A stretch of DNA of 64,000 bases from Acidobacteriota bacterium (lineage in GTDB: Bacteria; Acidobacteriota; Terriglobia; Terriglobales; Acidobacteriaceae): NCBI GenBank assembly GCA_028872955.1, contig JAGWNX010000006.1, positions 19,568-83,567 of the forward strand. The letters are read 5' to 3'. This document shows, in pieces, positions 1 to 8,618 of the stretch. How positions within the stretch are numbered: position 1 is the first letter of the stretch; the number at the start of each line of letters is the position of its first letter. Position numbers and translations under genes: made by a program. A model generated the notes under the pieces. That model saw only the letters and a program-made list of their open reading frames with translations, had not been told where the DNA came from and searched no databases.

Positions 1-252
1 CCGCGCCGTGCGAATCTCGCTCAGCAAGGCCAGAACGTCTACCAGCCGCACGCCGCGCGCGACAGCTCGCTCGCTTGCACGCTGAATCACAGGCCCATCC
101 GCCAGCGGATCGCTGAACGGCACGCCCAGCTCGATCACATCGGCACCGTTGTCGATGGCCGCAAGCGCAATCTCGCGCGTCGTCGCCAGGTCAGGATCGC
201 CAGCCGTCAGGTAGATCACCAGACCCGGTTTGTTACGAAACTCGATCGCCAT
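1..252 (-). CDS. trpA: Tryptophan synthase alpha subunit, partial (C-terminus beyond window)
   Basis: N-terminal 84 codons of TrpA, which cleaves indole-3-glycerol phosphate to indole and glyceraldehyde 3-phosphate and passes indole to TrpB. The translation starts [20 protein letters not shown] and continues with a segment [18 protein letters not shown], the conserved TrpA loop and the Asp-bearing strand of the TIM barrel. The ATG at 252 follows a GGGGAG stretch three bases upstream. It lies 18 bp downstream of trpB, so the two form the trpBA operon. The gene runs off the left edge, so completeness cannot be judged. Confidence 0.95.
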   Translation of the reverse strand, partial: MAIEFRNKPGLVIYLTAGDPDLATTREIALAAIDNGADVIELGVPFSDPLADGPVIQRASERAVARGVRLVDVLALLSEIRTAR

Positions 253-270
253 ACTCTCCCCGTTGCCTGC

Positions 271-1494
271 CTATTTGTAACCCTTCAGGTCCAGCTCTTT
301 GGCCAGGATGCCCATGTCCTTGTCGCCACGGCCTGACAGATTCACCATCAGAATCTCGTCCTTCGCCATCGTCGGAGCCAGGCGGATCGCCTCGGCCACG
401 GCGTGCGCACTCTCCAGCGCCGGCAGAATGCCCTCGGTCCGCGCCAGCGTCACCGTCGCGGCCAGCGCATCCGCATCGCTGCAGGAGACATACGTTGCGC
501 GGCCCGTATCGTGCAGCATCGCGTGCTCCGGGCCAACGCTCGCGTAGTCCAGGCCCGCGCTCACCGAGTGCGTCAGCGAGATCTGCCCGGCGTCATCCTG
601 CAGCACGTAGCTGTACGTACCCTGCAGCACGCCCGGCACGCCGCCGCCATCTTTCTGGAACCGTGCCGCATGCTCGCCCAGCTTGGCTCCGCGGCCGCCT
701 GCCTCCACTCCAATCAGCTTCACCTCGGCATCCGGCAGAAACTCGTAGAACGCGCCGATCGCATTGGAGCCGCCGCCCACACACGCCACAATGGCTGCAG
801 GCAGCTTGCCCTCGCGCTCCAGAATCTGCTGCCGCGCCTCGATGCTGATAACGCGGTGGAAGTTCCGCACCATCGTCGGGTACGGATGCGCGCCCAGTGC
901 GCTACCCAGGATGTAATACGTCGTGCGGACGTTCGTGACCCAGTCGCGCATCGCCTCGCTGATCGCGTCCTTCAACGTAGCGCTCCCTGCCGCCACGCCG
1001 CGCACATCGGCACCCAGCAGGCGCATGCGATAGACGTTCAGCTCCTGCCGCCGCATGTCCTCCTCGCCCATGTAGATCACGCACTCCAGCCCCAGCAGCG
1101 AGCACACCGTAGCAGTGGCTACGCCGTGCTGGCCCGCGCCAGTCTCGGCAATAATCCGCTGCTTGCCCATGCGTCGCGCCAGCAGTCCCTGGCCCAGTGC
1201 GTTGTTGATCTTGTGCGCGCCAGTGTGCAGCAGGTCTTCGCGCTTCAGGTAGATCTTTGCGCCACCCAGCTTCTCGCTCAGCCGCTTGGCATAGTAGAGC
1301 GGTGTGGGCCGGCCGCAGTAGTTGTGCAGCAGGTCATTCAACTCGGCGTGGAAGGCGGGGTCCGCCTGTGCCTCTGCGTAGGCCGTCTCCAGCTCCTCCA
1401 GCGCGGCCATCAGCGTCTCCGGCACGTACCTTCCGCCGTACGCGCCAAACCGGCCGGGTACTGGACCAGCCATCTCAGGTGCTGTCGTCGCCAT
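271..1494 (-). CDS. trpB: Tryptophan synthase beta subunit
   Basis: PLP enzyme that condenses indole with L-serine to tryptophan as the alpha2beta2 complex. At 407 residues it has the normal length. The PLP lysine is K95 in [13 protein letters not shown]; the phosphate-binding loop [10 protein letters not shown] and the C-terminal LSGRGDKD are present. The ATG at 1494 has AGGAG nine bases upstream. First gene of the trpBA operon. A T-tailed hairpin 40 bases before the start codon suggests regulation by premature termination (separate entry). Confidence 0.98.
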   Translation of the reverse strand: MATTAPEMAGPVPGRFGAYGGRYVPETLMAALEELETAYAEAQADPAFHAELNDLLHNYCGRPTPLYYAKRLSEKLGGAKIYLKREDLLHTGAHKINNALGQGLLARRMGKQRIIAETGAGQHGVATATVCSLLGLECVIYMGEEDMRRQELNVYRMRLLGADVRGVAAGSATLKDAISEAMRDWVTNVRTTYYILGSALGAHPYPTMVRNFHRVISIEARQQILEREGKLPAAIVACVGGGSNAIGAFYEFLPDAEVKLIGVEAGGRGAKLGEHAARFQKDGGGVPGVLQGTYSYVLQDDAGQISLTHSVSAGLDYASVGPEHAMLHDTGRATYVSCSDADALAATVTLARTEGILPALESAHAVAEAIRLAPTMAKDEILMVNLSGRGDKDMGILAKELDLKGYK

Positions 1495-1818
1495 CGTTCG
1501 CCTCTCCTTTGCTGCCTAACGCATCCACACACAGAAAAACCGCGACTCGGAGTGAGTGCGCGGCTCGGGGGTTCTACAGTTCTACTGAATTCGTACAACA
1601 AACTCTCAGAGGAACCTACACCGCCGACGCCGCTACCGGGGGCCAGTAGCGGAACGTAAACCAAAATCGGCTGGTAAAGGTCTTCATCACCATTCAAGAT
1701 ACACGCGGGAAGCCGAAACCGCAACTGCGGCCCAATGAGTCAGATTCTCCATCCTCAATGTAATCACCTGAATCCCTCCGGCTATACAGTCAGCGTTGAA
1801 TCCATCTACAACAACTAC
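1495..1818. other. Divergent leader region between trpB and the MmeI-like gene
   Basis: No convincing gene. On the minus (trp) strand it holds a possible promoter (TTGTAC at 1593-1598, 16-bp spacer, TAGAAC at 1571-1576), a 7-bp hairpin at 1630-1652 and the terminator-like hairpin at 1540-1563. A short minus-strand frame at 1687-1752 would encode a 21-residue peptide with two Trp codons, the second directly before TGA. It lacks a good ribosome site and may be chance. On the plus strand no clear promoter or Shine-Dalgarno is visible for the MmeI-like gene. Confidence 0.45.
1535..1563 (-). terminator. Intrinsic terminator in the trpBA leader, candidate attenuator
   Basis: Read on the minus strand, a 9-bp GC-rich stem with one bulge and a 5-base loop (1540-1563) is followed by five T residues (1539-1535). 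It lies only about 40 bases before the trpB start codon and there is no upstream minus-strand gene whose end it could serve. That placement is typical of a transcription attenuator for tryptophan biosynthesis. No antiterminator, T-box motif or TRAP repeat was recognised, so the sensing mechanism is open. Confidence 0.5.
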
Positions 1819-4575
1819 ATGCCTTTGTCCTGGAACGAAATACGCGACCGCGCCACCGCCTTCTCCCGCGAGTGGAAAGATGAGACCTCTGAGGACGCCG
1901 AAGCCAAATCCTTCTGGGACGCTTTCTTCAACATCTTCGGCATCTCCCGCCGCCGCATCGCCACCTTCGAGACCCCCGTCATCAAATCCGACGGCCACGG
2001 CGGCTTCATCGATCTCCTCTGGAAGGGCAAACTCGTCGTAGAGCACAAATCCCGTGGCCGAGACCTCGACCGCGCCTTCCAGCAAGCCAAGGACTACTTC
2101 CACGGCCTCGAGGATCGCGACCTCCCCCAATACGTCCTCGTCTCCGACTTCGCCCGTTTCCGCCTCTACGACCTCGACCGCGACGAAACCCACGAGTTCG
2201 CCCTCAAAGACCTCCCCAAAAACATCCGCCTCTTTGGCTTCATCGCCGGATACCAGACCCGCTCCTTCGGCCAGCAGGACCCCGTCAACATCCAGGCCGC
2301 AGAAAAGCTCGGCCAGCTCCACGACCTCCTGAAGGACGCAGGCTACCGGGGCCACCCCCTCGAACTCTTCCTCGTCCGCGTCCTCTTCTGCCTCTTCGCA
2401 GAGGACAACGCCATCTTCGAGCCCCAGCAGTTCCGCGAGTGGATCGAGCAGCGCACCGCCCAGGACGGCTCCGACCTCGGCCCCGCCCTCGCCCACCTCT
2501 TCCAGGTCCTCAACACCCCCGAAGACGCCCGCGCCAAAAACCTCGACGAGCACCTCGCCGCCTTCCGCTACATCAACGGCAAACTCTTCCTCGAGACCAT
2601 CCCCCTCACCTCTCTCGACCGCCGCATGCGCGAGATGATCCTCGACTGCAGCAGCCTCGACTGGTCCAGCATCTCCCCCGCCATCTTCGGCGCACTCTTC
2701 CAGTCCATCATGGATAAGGTCGCCCGCCGCAACCTCGGCGCACACTACACCAGCGAAACCAACATCCTCAAAGCCCTCCAGCCCCTCTTCCTCGACAGCC
2801 TCCACGCAGAGTTCCAGCGCGTCCGCCGCGACTCCAAACGTCTTATCGCATTCCACGAAAAACTCGGCAACATCCGCATCCTCGATCCCGCCTGCGGCTG
2901 CGGAAACTTCCTCGTCATCGCCTATCGCGAACTCCGCCTCCTCGAACTCGAAGTCCTCCGCGCCCTCTACAACTCCCAAGATCAGCACCTCGACGTCAGC
3001 CAGATCGTCAACGTCGATGTAGACCAGTTCTACGGCATCGAACTCGAAGAGTTCCCCGCCCAAATCGCCCAGGTCGCCCTCTGGATGACCGACCACCAGA
3101 TGAACCAGAAGGTCTCCGAAGAGTTCGGCCAATACTTCGCCCGCCTCCCCCTCAAAAAATCCCCAAACATCACCCACGGCAACGCCCTCACCCTCGACTG
3201 GGCAACCATCATCGCCCCCAAAGACCTCAGCTATATCGTGGGCAATCCACCCTTCATCGGCAAAAAGGAACAAACTGCACAGCAGAAGAGTGAGGTATTG
3301 GCGCTCTTCAGTGGCACCAAAGGTTCAGGCGTTCTGGATTATGTTTGCTGCTGGTATCTGGCTGCGGTCGACTACATGGCGACTAATAGATCAATCCGAA
3401 CCGCCTTTGTGTCAACTAACTCCATCACGCAAGGCGAACAGGTCGGAGTCCTATGGCCTGGGTTACTGCAGCGCGGTGTGTCCATAGAGTTTGCACATCG
3501 TCCTTTTCAGTGGACAAATGAAGCAAAAGGAATGGCCGCAGTTCACTGCGTGATTGTTGGCTTTAGCTTATCCAATCAAAACGAGAAGCAACTTTACGAG
3601 TACGAAACAATAAGGTCGCGCCCTAATGCTGTCACCGCGACACATATAAACCCATATCTTGTCGACGCGGTTGATGCGTTTATCGTTCGTCGAACCTGGC
3701 CTATCTGTGCGGACGCACCCGAAATGAACTACGGAAGTATGCCAATCGACAATGGTTGGCTCATCCTATCGGATAATGAGCGAAGGGAACTTCTACAAGA
3801 GGAACCGCACGCGCGACCCTACATCCGCCGCTATATGGGTGGCGAAGAATTCCTAAACGGTATTGATCGGTATTGTCTATGGCTAGTTGATATTGACCCG
3901 GCAATGTTGCGCCAGCTTCCCAGAGTATCCGTGCGTGTCGCAGGGAATAGGAAATATCGTCTGAGCAGCGACCGGCAGACGACACGAAATCTCGCGAGAA
4001 CACCAACCCTGTTTGGTGAGATACGGCAACCAAACTCAACATATCTTTTCGTTCCAAAGGTCTCGTCTGAACTCAGACGATATCTGCCAATAGGATTCAA
4101 CAAGCCCTCGATTATTGCGAGCGGTACGGCCCTAATCGTAAAAGAAGCAACAAAATTTCACTTCGGGGTACTGTCCTCTCTAATGCACAGTGCCTGGATG
4201 AGAACCGTCTGTGGACGGATGAAGTCGGACTACCAGTACTCCGCCGGCATCGTCTACAACAACTTCCCCTGGCCCGAACCCACCCCCAAACAACGCGCCG
4301 CCATCGAGACCGCCGCCCAGGCCGTCCTGGATGAGCGCGCCCGCCACCCCGACTCCACCCTCGCCGACCTCTACGACCCACTCTCCATGCCCCCCGGCCT
4401 CGTCAAAGCCCACCAGACCCTGGACCGCGCCGTGGACGCCGCCTACGGCCGTACCAACTTCAGAACCGAAGCCGAGCGCGTCGCCTTCCTGTTTACCTTG
4501 TATGAACGGTTGACCTCACTCTTCCCCACAGAGAAGAAGCCTGCGCGGCGAGGCACCCGGCGCAGGACGACGTAG
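1819..4575 (+). CDS. MmeI-like type IIL restriction-modification enzyme (single chain endonuclease and N6-adenine methyltransferase)
   Basis: Predicted 918-residue enzyme that both methylates and cleaves DNA; MmeI itself is about 919 residues. The nuclease motif is D65, nine residues, then E75-H76-K77, the same D-X9-ExK spacing remembered for MmeI. The SAM motif LDPACGCGNFL lies near residues 354-364, and the adenine-methylase NPPF at 476-479. A helical spacer, the target recognition domain and a C-terminal bundle follow. I prefer the ATG at 1819, which gives the family N-terminus MPLSWNEIRDRA; an in-frame ATG at 1735 would add 28 residues. From about 3250 to 4220 (residues about 480-803) composition drops sharply: I counted 31, 27 and 26 G/C per 60 at 3301, 3601 and 4021, against 45 at 2461. 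The frame is intact. It is a lone gene, not part of a defence island. Confidence 0.9.
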   Translation: MPLSWNEIRDRATAFSREWKDETSEDAEAKSFWDAFFNIFGISRRRIATFETPVIKSDGHGGFIDLLWKGKLVVEHKSRGRDLDRAFQQAKDYFHGLEDRDLPQYVLVSDFARFRLYDLDRDETHEFALKDLPKNIRLFGFIAGYQTRSFGQQDPVNIQAAEKLGQLHDLLKDAGYRGHPLELFLVRVLFCLFAEDNAIFEPQQFREWIEQRTAQDGSDLGPALAHLFQVLNTPEDARAKNLDEHLAAFRYINGKLFLETIPLTSLDRRMREMILDCSSLDWSSISPAIFGALFQSIMDKVARRNLGAHYTSETNILKALQPLFLDSLHAEFQRVRRDSKRLIAFHEKLGNIRILDPACGCGNFLVIAYRELRLLELEVLRALYNSQDQHLDVSQIVNVDVDQFYGIELEEFPAQIAQVALWMTDHQMNQKVSEEFGQYFARLPLKKSPNITHGNALTLDWATIIAPKDLSYIVGNPPFIGKKEQTAQQKSEVLALFSGTKGSGVLDYVCCWYLAAVDYMATNRSIRTAFVSTNSITQGEQVGVLWPGLLQRGVSIEFAHRPFQWTNEAKGMAAVHCVIVGFSLSNQNEKQLYEYETIRSRPNAVTATHINPYLVDAVDAFIVRRTWPICADAPEMNYGSMPIDNGWLILSDNERRELLQEEPHARPYIRRYMGGEEFLNGIDRYCLWLVDIDPAMLRQLPRVSVRVAGNRKYRLSSDRQTTRNLARTPTLFGEIRQPNSTYLFVPKVSSELRRYLPIGFNKPSIIASGTALIVKEATKFHFGVLSSLMHSAWMRTVCGRMKSDYQYSAGIVYNNFPWPEPTPKQRAAIETAAQAVLDERARHPDSTLADLYDPLSMPPGLVKAHQTLDRAVDAAYGRTNFRTEAERVAFLFTLYERLTSLFPTEKKPARRGTRRRTT

Positions 4576-4594
4576 GTACCCTGGCCCACCCGGC

Positions 4595-6982
4595 CTACGT
4601 CTTCTGCACGCGGTGGACATCCCGCACACCGCTTACCTTGCGCAGGTTCTGCACCAGCTTGTTCAGGTGCCGCAGGTCGAGCGTCTCCACCACAAACTCC
4701 ACCGCCGCCGTGCCATCGTCCAGCCCGCGCGACTCCATGCTGCGGATGTTCGTCCCGTCCTCCGCGATGATGGCCGTAAACTCCTTCAGCAGGCCGGCGC
4801 GGTCGTCGCAGATGACCGTGAGCTTCACCGGGTAGGTGGGCTGCTTCTCCTTGCCCGGTTCGGTCGGCATCGGCGCCCACTCCACCTGGATGCGGCGGTC
4901 CGACTCGTACAGCAGGTTCTGGACGTTGGGGCAGCTGCGCGCATGCACGGCCACACCCTTGCCGCGCGTCACGTAGCCGATGATCTCCTCGCCGCGAATC
5001 GGATTGCAGCAGCGCGCGCGGTACACCAGCAGGTCGTCCTGCCCCTCCACCTGCAGCGACTCCGAACCCTTGCTGAAGTAGACGCGCTTGACCGCCTCCG
5101 ACATCTGGCTGGCAGGCCCGGTTGCCGCAGCCTCCGGCGTCGCCACCTCGTCCGCCATCGTCGAGCCCGGCTCCAGCCGATTCAGAATCTGGCGCGCCGA
5201 GTACTTGCCAAAGCCGATGCCCGCCAGCAGCTCCGGCTGGCCGCCCAGGCCATACTCGCCGGCCACCTTCGTAAACTCCGCCTCGCCAAACTTATGCAGG
5301 CTGATCTTGTACTTGCGCGCCTCGCGCTCCAGCAGCTTGCGGCCAATCTCGATCGCGCGTTGACGCTCATGCTCGTTCAGCCAATGCTTGATCTTGTTGC
5401 GCGCACGCGAGCTCTTGGTAAAGCTCAGCCAGTCACGGCTGGGCGCGTGGCCGACCTGCGTGCTGATCTCCACAATGTCGCCATTGCGCAGCTTGGTGCG
5501 CAGCGGCACCATGCGCCCATTCACCTTGGCCCCCACCGTGGAGTTGCCCACCTCCGTGTGGATGGCATAGGCGAAGTCCACCGGGCTGGCATCCTTGGGC
5601 AGCACCACCACCTTGCCCTTGGGCGTAAAGGTGTACACCTCCTCCGGGTACAGGTCGATCTTGAGCGTCGACATGAACTCGTTGGGGTCCTGCATCTCGC
5701 GCTGCCACTCCATCAACTGCCGCACCCAGGCCAGGCGCTGCTCGTCCTTGGCCGAGACGTTGTCGGTCGCCTTGTACTTCCAGTGCGCGGCAATGCCCTC
5801 CTCCGCCACACGATGCATATCTTCGGTGCGGATCTGGACCTCAAACTGGTGCCCGCCCGGCGCAATCAGCGTGGTATGCAGGCTCTGGTACATGTTGGGC
5901 CGGGGCATGGCGATAAAGTCCTTAATGCGCCCCGGCACCGGCCGCCAGATGCTGTGCAGCAGCCCCAGCAGCGCATAGCAGTCCTGCACCGTCTCCACAA
6001 TCACCCGCACCGCCAGCAGGTCATACACCTGATCGACCGGCAGCTTCTGGTCAGCCAGCTTCTGCTGGATCGAGTACAGACGCTTGATGCGCGACTCCAC
6101 CCGGCCGCGAATCTTGTGCTCGCGAAGCTTCTCCTCCAGCTCCGCCACCACCTTCTGCAAAAACTCCTCGCCCGGCCCGCGCAGCGTATCCACCTCAGAG
6201 GAGAGCTGGTCGTAGGTGATGGGGTCGGTGTAGCGAAAGGCCAGGTCCTCCAGCTCGCCACGCAGCTTGCCCATGCCCAGCCGATGCGCCAGCGGCGCGT
6301 ACACATCCAGCGTCTCGCGGGCGATCTTCTGCTGCTTCTCCGGCTTCAGATGCTCCAGCGTGCGCATGTTGTGCAGCCGGTCGGCCAGCTTGATGATGAC
6401 CACGCGTACATCCGTCACCATCGCCAGCAGCATCTTGCGGATGTTCTCCGCCTGGTGGTCCTCGCGGTTGGCAAACTTGATCTTGTCGAGCTTGGTGACG
6501 CCCTCGACGATGTGCGCCACCTGGTCGTTGAACCGTCGCGCAATCTCGGCCGAGGTCACGTTCGTGTCCTCTACCGCATCGTGCAGCAGCCCGGCGGCAA
6601 TCGCCGTGGCGTCCATCTTCAGCTCGGCCAGCACCTGCCCGACCTCCAGCGGATGGATCACATACGGCTCACCGCTGGCACGCTTCTGGCCCTCATGCTG
6701 CATCAGGCAAAACGCCCACGCTTTGCGGATCAGCTCCAGGTCATCGCCGGGCCGGTTCTCCTTCACCGTAGCCAGCAACTTCTCAAACTTTGCCTGGTAA
6801 AGATGACTCTCGTCCGCAACCGGCGCATCTGGCCGGGTGGCAACCTCCGCAGCGGCAGGCGACGCAGCACTCTCCGCTACCGCCGACGGCGGTGCCTCGG
6901 CCGTCACCGGCGGCGGCGTAAAACCGCGCGGCCCACTGGGCTGCCTCCCTGCCTCGCTTGAGGCCGGCTTATTGGATGCCAT
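4595..6982 (-). CDS. relA: Bifunctional (p)ppGpp synthetase/hydrolase, Rel/SpoT family
   Basis: Makes and degrades the stringent-response alarmone (p)ppGpp. Its 795 residues carry, in order, an Ala/Pro-rich N-terminal extension of about 60 residues, the HD hydrolase domain (LLHDAVEDT, HD at 134-135), the synthetase domain (RIKRLYSIQQK and the FIAMPRPNMYQSLHTT loop), a TGS domain (VYTFTPKGKVVVLPK), the Cys-containing domain (RARCCNPI ... RSCPN) and a C-terminal ACT domain. Both catalytic signatures look intact, so it should be bifunctional. It is convergent with the MmeI-like gene (19 bp between stops). A TATAAT lies five bases before the chosen ATG with no Shine-Dalgarno, so the message may be leaderless or the true start may be further in. 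Confidence 0.95.
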   Translation of the reverse strand: MASNKPASSEAGRQPSGPRGFTPPPVTAEAPPSAVAESAASPAAAEVATRPDAPVADESHLYQAKFEKLLATVKENRPGDDLELIRKAWAFCLMQHEGQKRASGEPYVIHPLEVGQVLAELKMDATAIAAGLLHDAVEDTNVTSAEIARRFNDQVAHIVEGVTKLDKIKFANREDHQAENIRKMLLAMVTDVRVVIIKLADRLHNMRTLEHLKPEKQQKIARETLDVYAPLAHRLGMGKLRGELEDLAFRYTDPITYDQLSSEVDTLRGPGEEFLQKVVAELEEKLREHKIRGRVESRIKRLYSIQQKLADQKLPVDQVYDLLAVRVIVETVQDCYALLGLLHSIWRPVPGRIKDFIAMPRPNMYQSLHTTLIAPGGHQFEVQIRTEDMHRVAEEGIAAHWKYKATDNVSAKDEQRLAWVRQLMEWQREMQDPNEFMSTLKIDLYPEEVYTFTPKGKVVVLPKDASPVDFAYAIHTEVGNSTVGAKVNGRMVPLRTKLRNGDIVEISTQVGHAPSRDWLSFTKSSRARNKIKHWLNEHERQRAIEIGRKLLEREARKYKISLHKFGEAEFTKVAGEYGLGGQPELLAGIGFGKYSARQILNRLEPGSTMADEVATPEAAATGPASQMSEAVKRVYFSKGSESLQVEGQDDLLVYRARCCNPIRGEEIIGYVTRGKGVAVHARSCPNVQNLLYESDRRIQVEWAPMPTEPGKEKQPTYPVKLTVICDDRAGLLKEFTAIIAEDGTNIRSMESRGLDDGTAAVEFVVETLDLRHLNKLVQNLRKVSGVRDVHRVQKT

Positions 6983-7073
6983 GGTTCATTATAGGCCGCG
7001 CCTCTGCAAGCTGCGCAAAGTGCGCGACCCCGTGGCGGCTTGCCGGGCGGCCATTCGCTCCCGCCGCAGCTGC

Positions 7074-7427
7074 TTAGAACAGCATCCGGACACCGACCCC
7101 CACCAGCAACAGCGCAAAGCCGCGTCGCAGCAACAGGTCGGGCACATGCTGGGCAGCGATTCCGCCAAACCAGCCGCCGATCAGAAAGCCGATCGCAATC
7201 AGCAGGGCCAGCCGACCATCCACGTTGCCGGCCTTCCAGTACTCCCAGAACGCCAGCAGCCCGATGGGCCCCAGCAGCGCCCCAAGTGAGGTGCCCTGCG
7301 CCTTGTGCTGATCCATGCCAAACAGGTACACCAGGCCCGGCACCAGAAACAGACCGCCGCCAATGCCGACCACGCCTGACAATGCTCCCACCAGCAAGCC
7401 CAACAACAACACCAGTCCTGTCTGCAA
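7074..7427 (-). CDS. Half-size TSUP (TauE/SafE-like) membrane permease
   Basis: Membrane protein of 117 residues with about four hydrophobic segments and the TSUP signature near its start (GLLVGALSGVVGIGGGLFLVPGL). Full-length TSUP anion permeases (sulfite, sulfonate or other organic anions) are usually about 250 residues with two such repeats, so this is a single-repeat version that would need to dimerise. The start is TTG at 7427, preceded by GAGGAGG five bases upstream, which is better supported than any ATG. No frameshift remnant of a second half was seen. Substrate unknown. Confidence 0.8.
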   Translation of the reverse strand: MQTGLVLLLGLLVGALSGVVGIGGGLFLVPGLVYLFGMDQHKAQGTSLGALLGPIGLLAFWEYWKAGNVDGRLALLIAIGFLIGGWFGGIAAQHVPDLLLRRGFALLLVGVGVRMLF

Positions 7428-7526
7428 AGCGCCTCCTCGGCCATCCTGAAATGCCTTTATATTACTCCATTGTTATGTTGTGATTTTATGCAGCCACAAT
7501 CTCGCCCGCAATCCTTGCCTCAAGAC

Positions 7527-7560
7527 AAAAACCCTCCTGGAGCAAATGCTCGCAGGAGGG
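7527..7560 (-). terminator. Intrinsic terminator of the inositol oxygenase gene
   Basis: On the minus strand a stem CCCTCCTG/CAGGAGGG stacked on an inner GAGC/GCTC stem with an AAAT loop (7532-7560) is followed by five T residues. It sits about 40 bases after the inositol oxygenase stop codon. Confidence 0.85.
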
Positions 7561-7597
7561 GGTCAGGAGGTGAATTCAACGAAAGGATCGCTGGCTG

Positions 7598-8464
7598 CTA
7601 CCAGTCGATCTCGGCAGGAAAGAACTCGGCGAACAGGTCGTCGTAGTAGGGCTTCAATTGCTTGAAGTCCGGCTTGGTGTGGCCCTTGGAGTACAGATCG
7701 TACGGGTTGAACTTGCGCACCCACTCCAGCATCTCGCGGTCGTGGTCGTTCATCAGGTGCTGGTACGCGTCGTGCCGGTGCCACGCATAGAACGAGTGGT
7801 AGCGCAGCATGGCCAGCGCAGGCTGCGGCAGGTACGGCTTCATCACCTCGTAGATGTAGCCATCGTGGCCAAACGACATGTGCACGTTGTCCAGGCCGCA
7901 GTTGGGCTCGTAGATACCGTACTTCGTGCTGTAGACCGGGTGATTCAGATCCAGGTTGGCCTTGAAGTACTCCGGAAACACGATCTGGTTCGAGTAGGCG
8001 CAGCCTACCGGGAAGGTATCGCCCACCACGCCCCACTGCGGCTCTCCCCACAGGCACAGCACCTTGCCCAGGTCGTGAATAAAGCCGGTCAGCACAAACC
8101 AGCGCGGATGACCATCGCGGCGGATCGCCTCGGAAGTCTGCAGCAGATGCTCGATCTGGGTCAGATCCGTGTCCGGGTCGCTGTCGTCCACCAGCGTGTT
8201 CAGGAACTCGGCCGCCTGCCAGATGGACTTTTTGCCCTTGTTCAGGCTGAAGTACTCCTTCTCTTTCTGCTGCACGTAGTCAAAGGTCTGGTGCTGGTGG
8301 TTCAGGCGATAGAACTCGGCCACACCAGGGTTAGCCTCCGCGTCATACTGGCGGAACTCCTGCTCGCTCTTGCCCTCTTTGTACCGGCCCACCAGAAACT
8401 CTTCCCACTGCTCCATCTCGTCGTGCGCGCCCTGGGGTACGCTGGTGATCGCTGTCGCTGCCAT
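7598..8464 (-). CDS. Inositol oxygenase (MIOX) family di-iron enzyme
   Basis: Predicted to convert myo-inositol plus O2 to D-glucuronate; cytoplasmic. At 288 residues it matches the usual MIOX length. It shows the family landmarks [35 protein letters not shown] (HD metal pair), [27 protein letters not shown] and [10 protein letters not shown], giving the expected His/Asp di-iron ligands. The ATG at 8464 is chosen because AAGGAG lies eight bases upstream; an upstream in-frame start at 8554 lacks this. It has its own sigma70-type promoter with a LacI-type operator over the -10 box, the same operator as in front of the nearby transporter operon. Confidence 0.93.
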   Translation of the reverse strand: MAATAITSVPQGAHDEMEQWEEFLVGRYKEGKSEQEFRQYDAEANPGVAEFYRLNHQHQTFDYVQQKEKEYFSLNKGKKSIWQAAEFLNTLVDDSDPDTDLTQIEHLLQTSEAIRRDGHPRWFVLTGFIHDLGKVLCLWGEPQWGVVGDTFPVGCAYSNQIVFPEYFKANLDLNHPVYSTKYGIYEPNCGLDNVHMSFGHDGYIYEVMKPYLPQPALAMLRYHSFYAWHRHDAYQHLMNDHDREMLEWVRKFNPYDLYSKGHTKPDFKQLKPYYDDLFAEFFPAEIDW

Positions 8465-8515
8465 TCCCTGTGCTCCTTCAGCCTGCTGCAGCGCCGTCTC
8501 GCGGGCAGCAGTTAC

Positions 8516-8554
8516 GTTAGCGGTAACTATAAGGAGAACGCGCCTCCCGGTCAA
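8516..8554 (-). promoter_or_regulatory. Promoter and LacI-type operator of the inositol oxygenase gene
   Basis: On the minus strand: -35 TTGACC (8549-8554), a 17-bp spacer, -10 TATAGT (8526-8531). The 12-bp motif GTTAGCGGTAAC (plus-strand reading, 8516-8527) overlaps the -10 box and likely start site, a classic repressor position. It has the GTTA-N4-TAAC form typical of LacI-family operators and recurs exactly at 12061-12072. A longer flanking inverted repeat AGTTAC-N7-GTAACT spans 8510-8528. Confidence 0.8.
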
Positions 8555-8618
8555 GCAAAATCTTTACCCCGCTCTTGCCCGTGCGCGCTGGGCGTCCGCT
8601 CTGGTAGAGTGCTCGGCA

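Noticed and set aside
1735-1818. Upstream ATG at 1735 as the start of the MmeI-like enzyme
   Set aside because: The extra 28 residues are not family-like, and the start at 1819 gives the expected length and N-terminus.
1687-3273. Long minus-strand open frame of about 528 codons opposite the MmeI-like gene
   Set aside because: Glu/Asp/Val/Gly-rich translation with no domain; an antisense shadow of a gene using C-ending codons.
4613-6961. Open frame of about 780 codons opposite relA
   Set aside because: Antisense shadow; Leu/Arg/His-rich with no recognisable domain, while the minus strand encodes an intact Rel protein.
6988-6993. TATAAT five bases before the relA start as proof of a promoter
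   Set aside because: No -35 with sensible spacing was found, so it is mentioned only as part of the leaderless pattern, not listed as a promoter.
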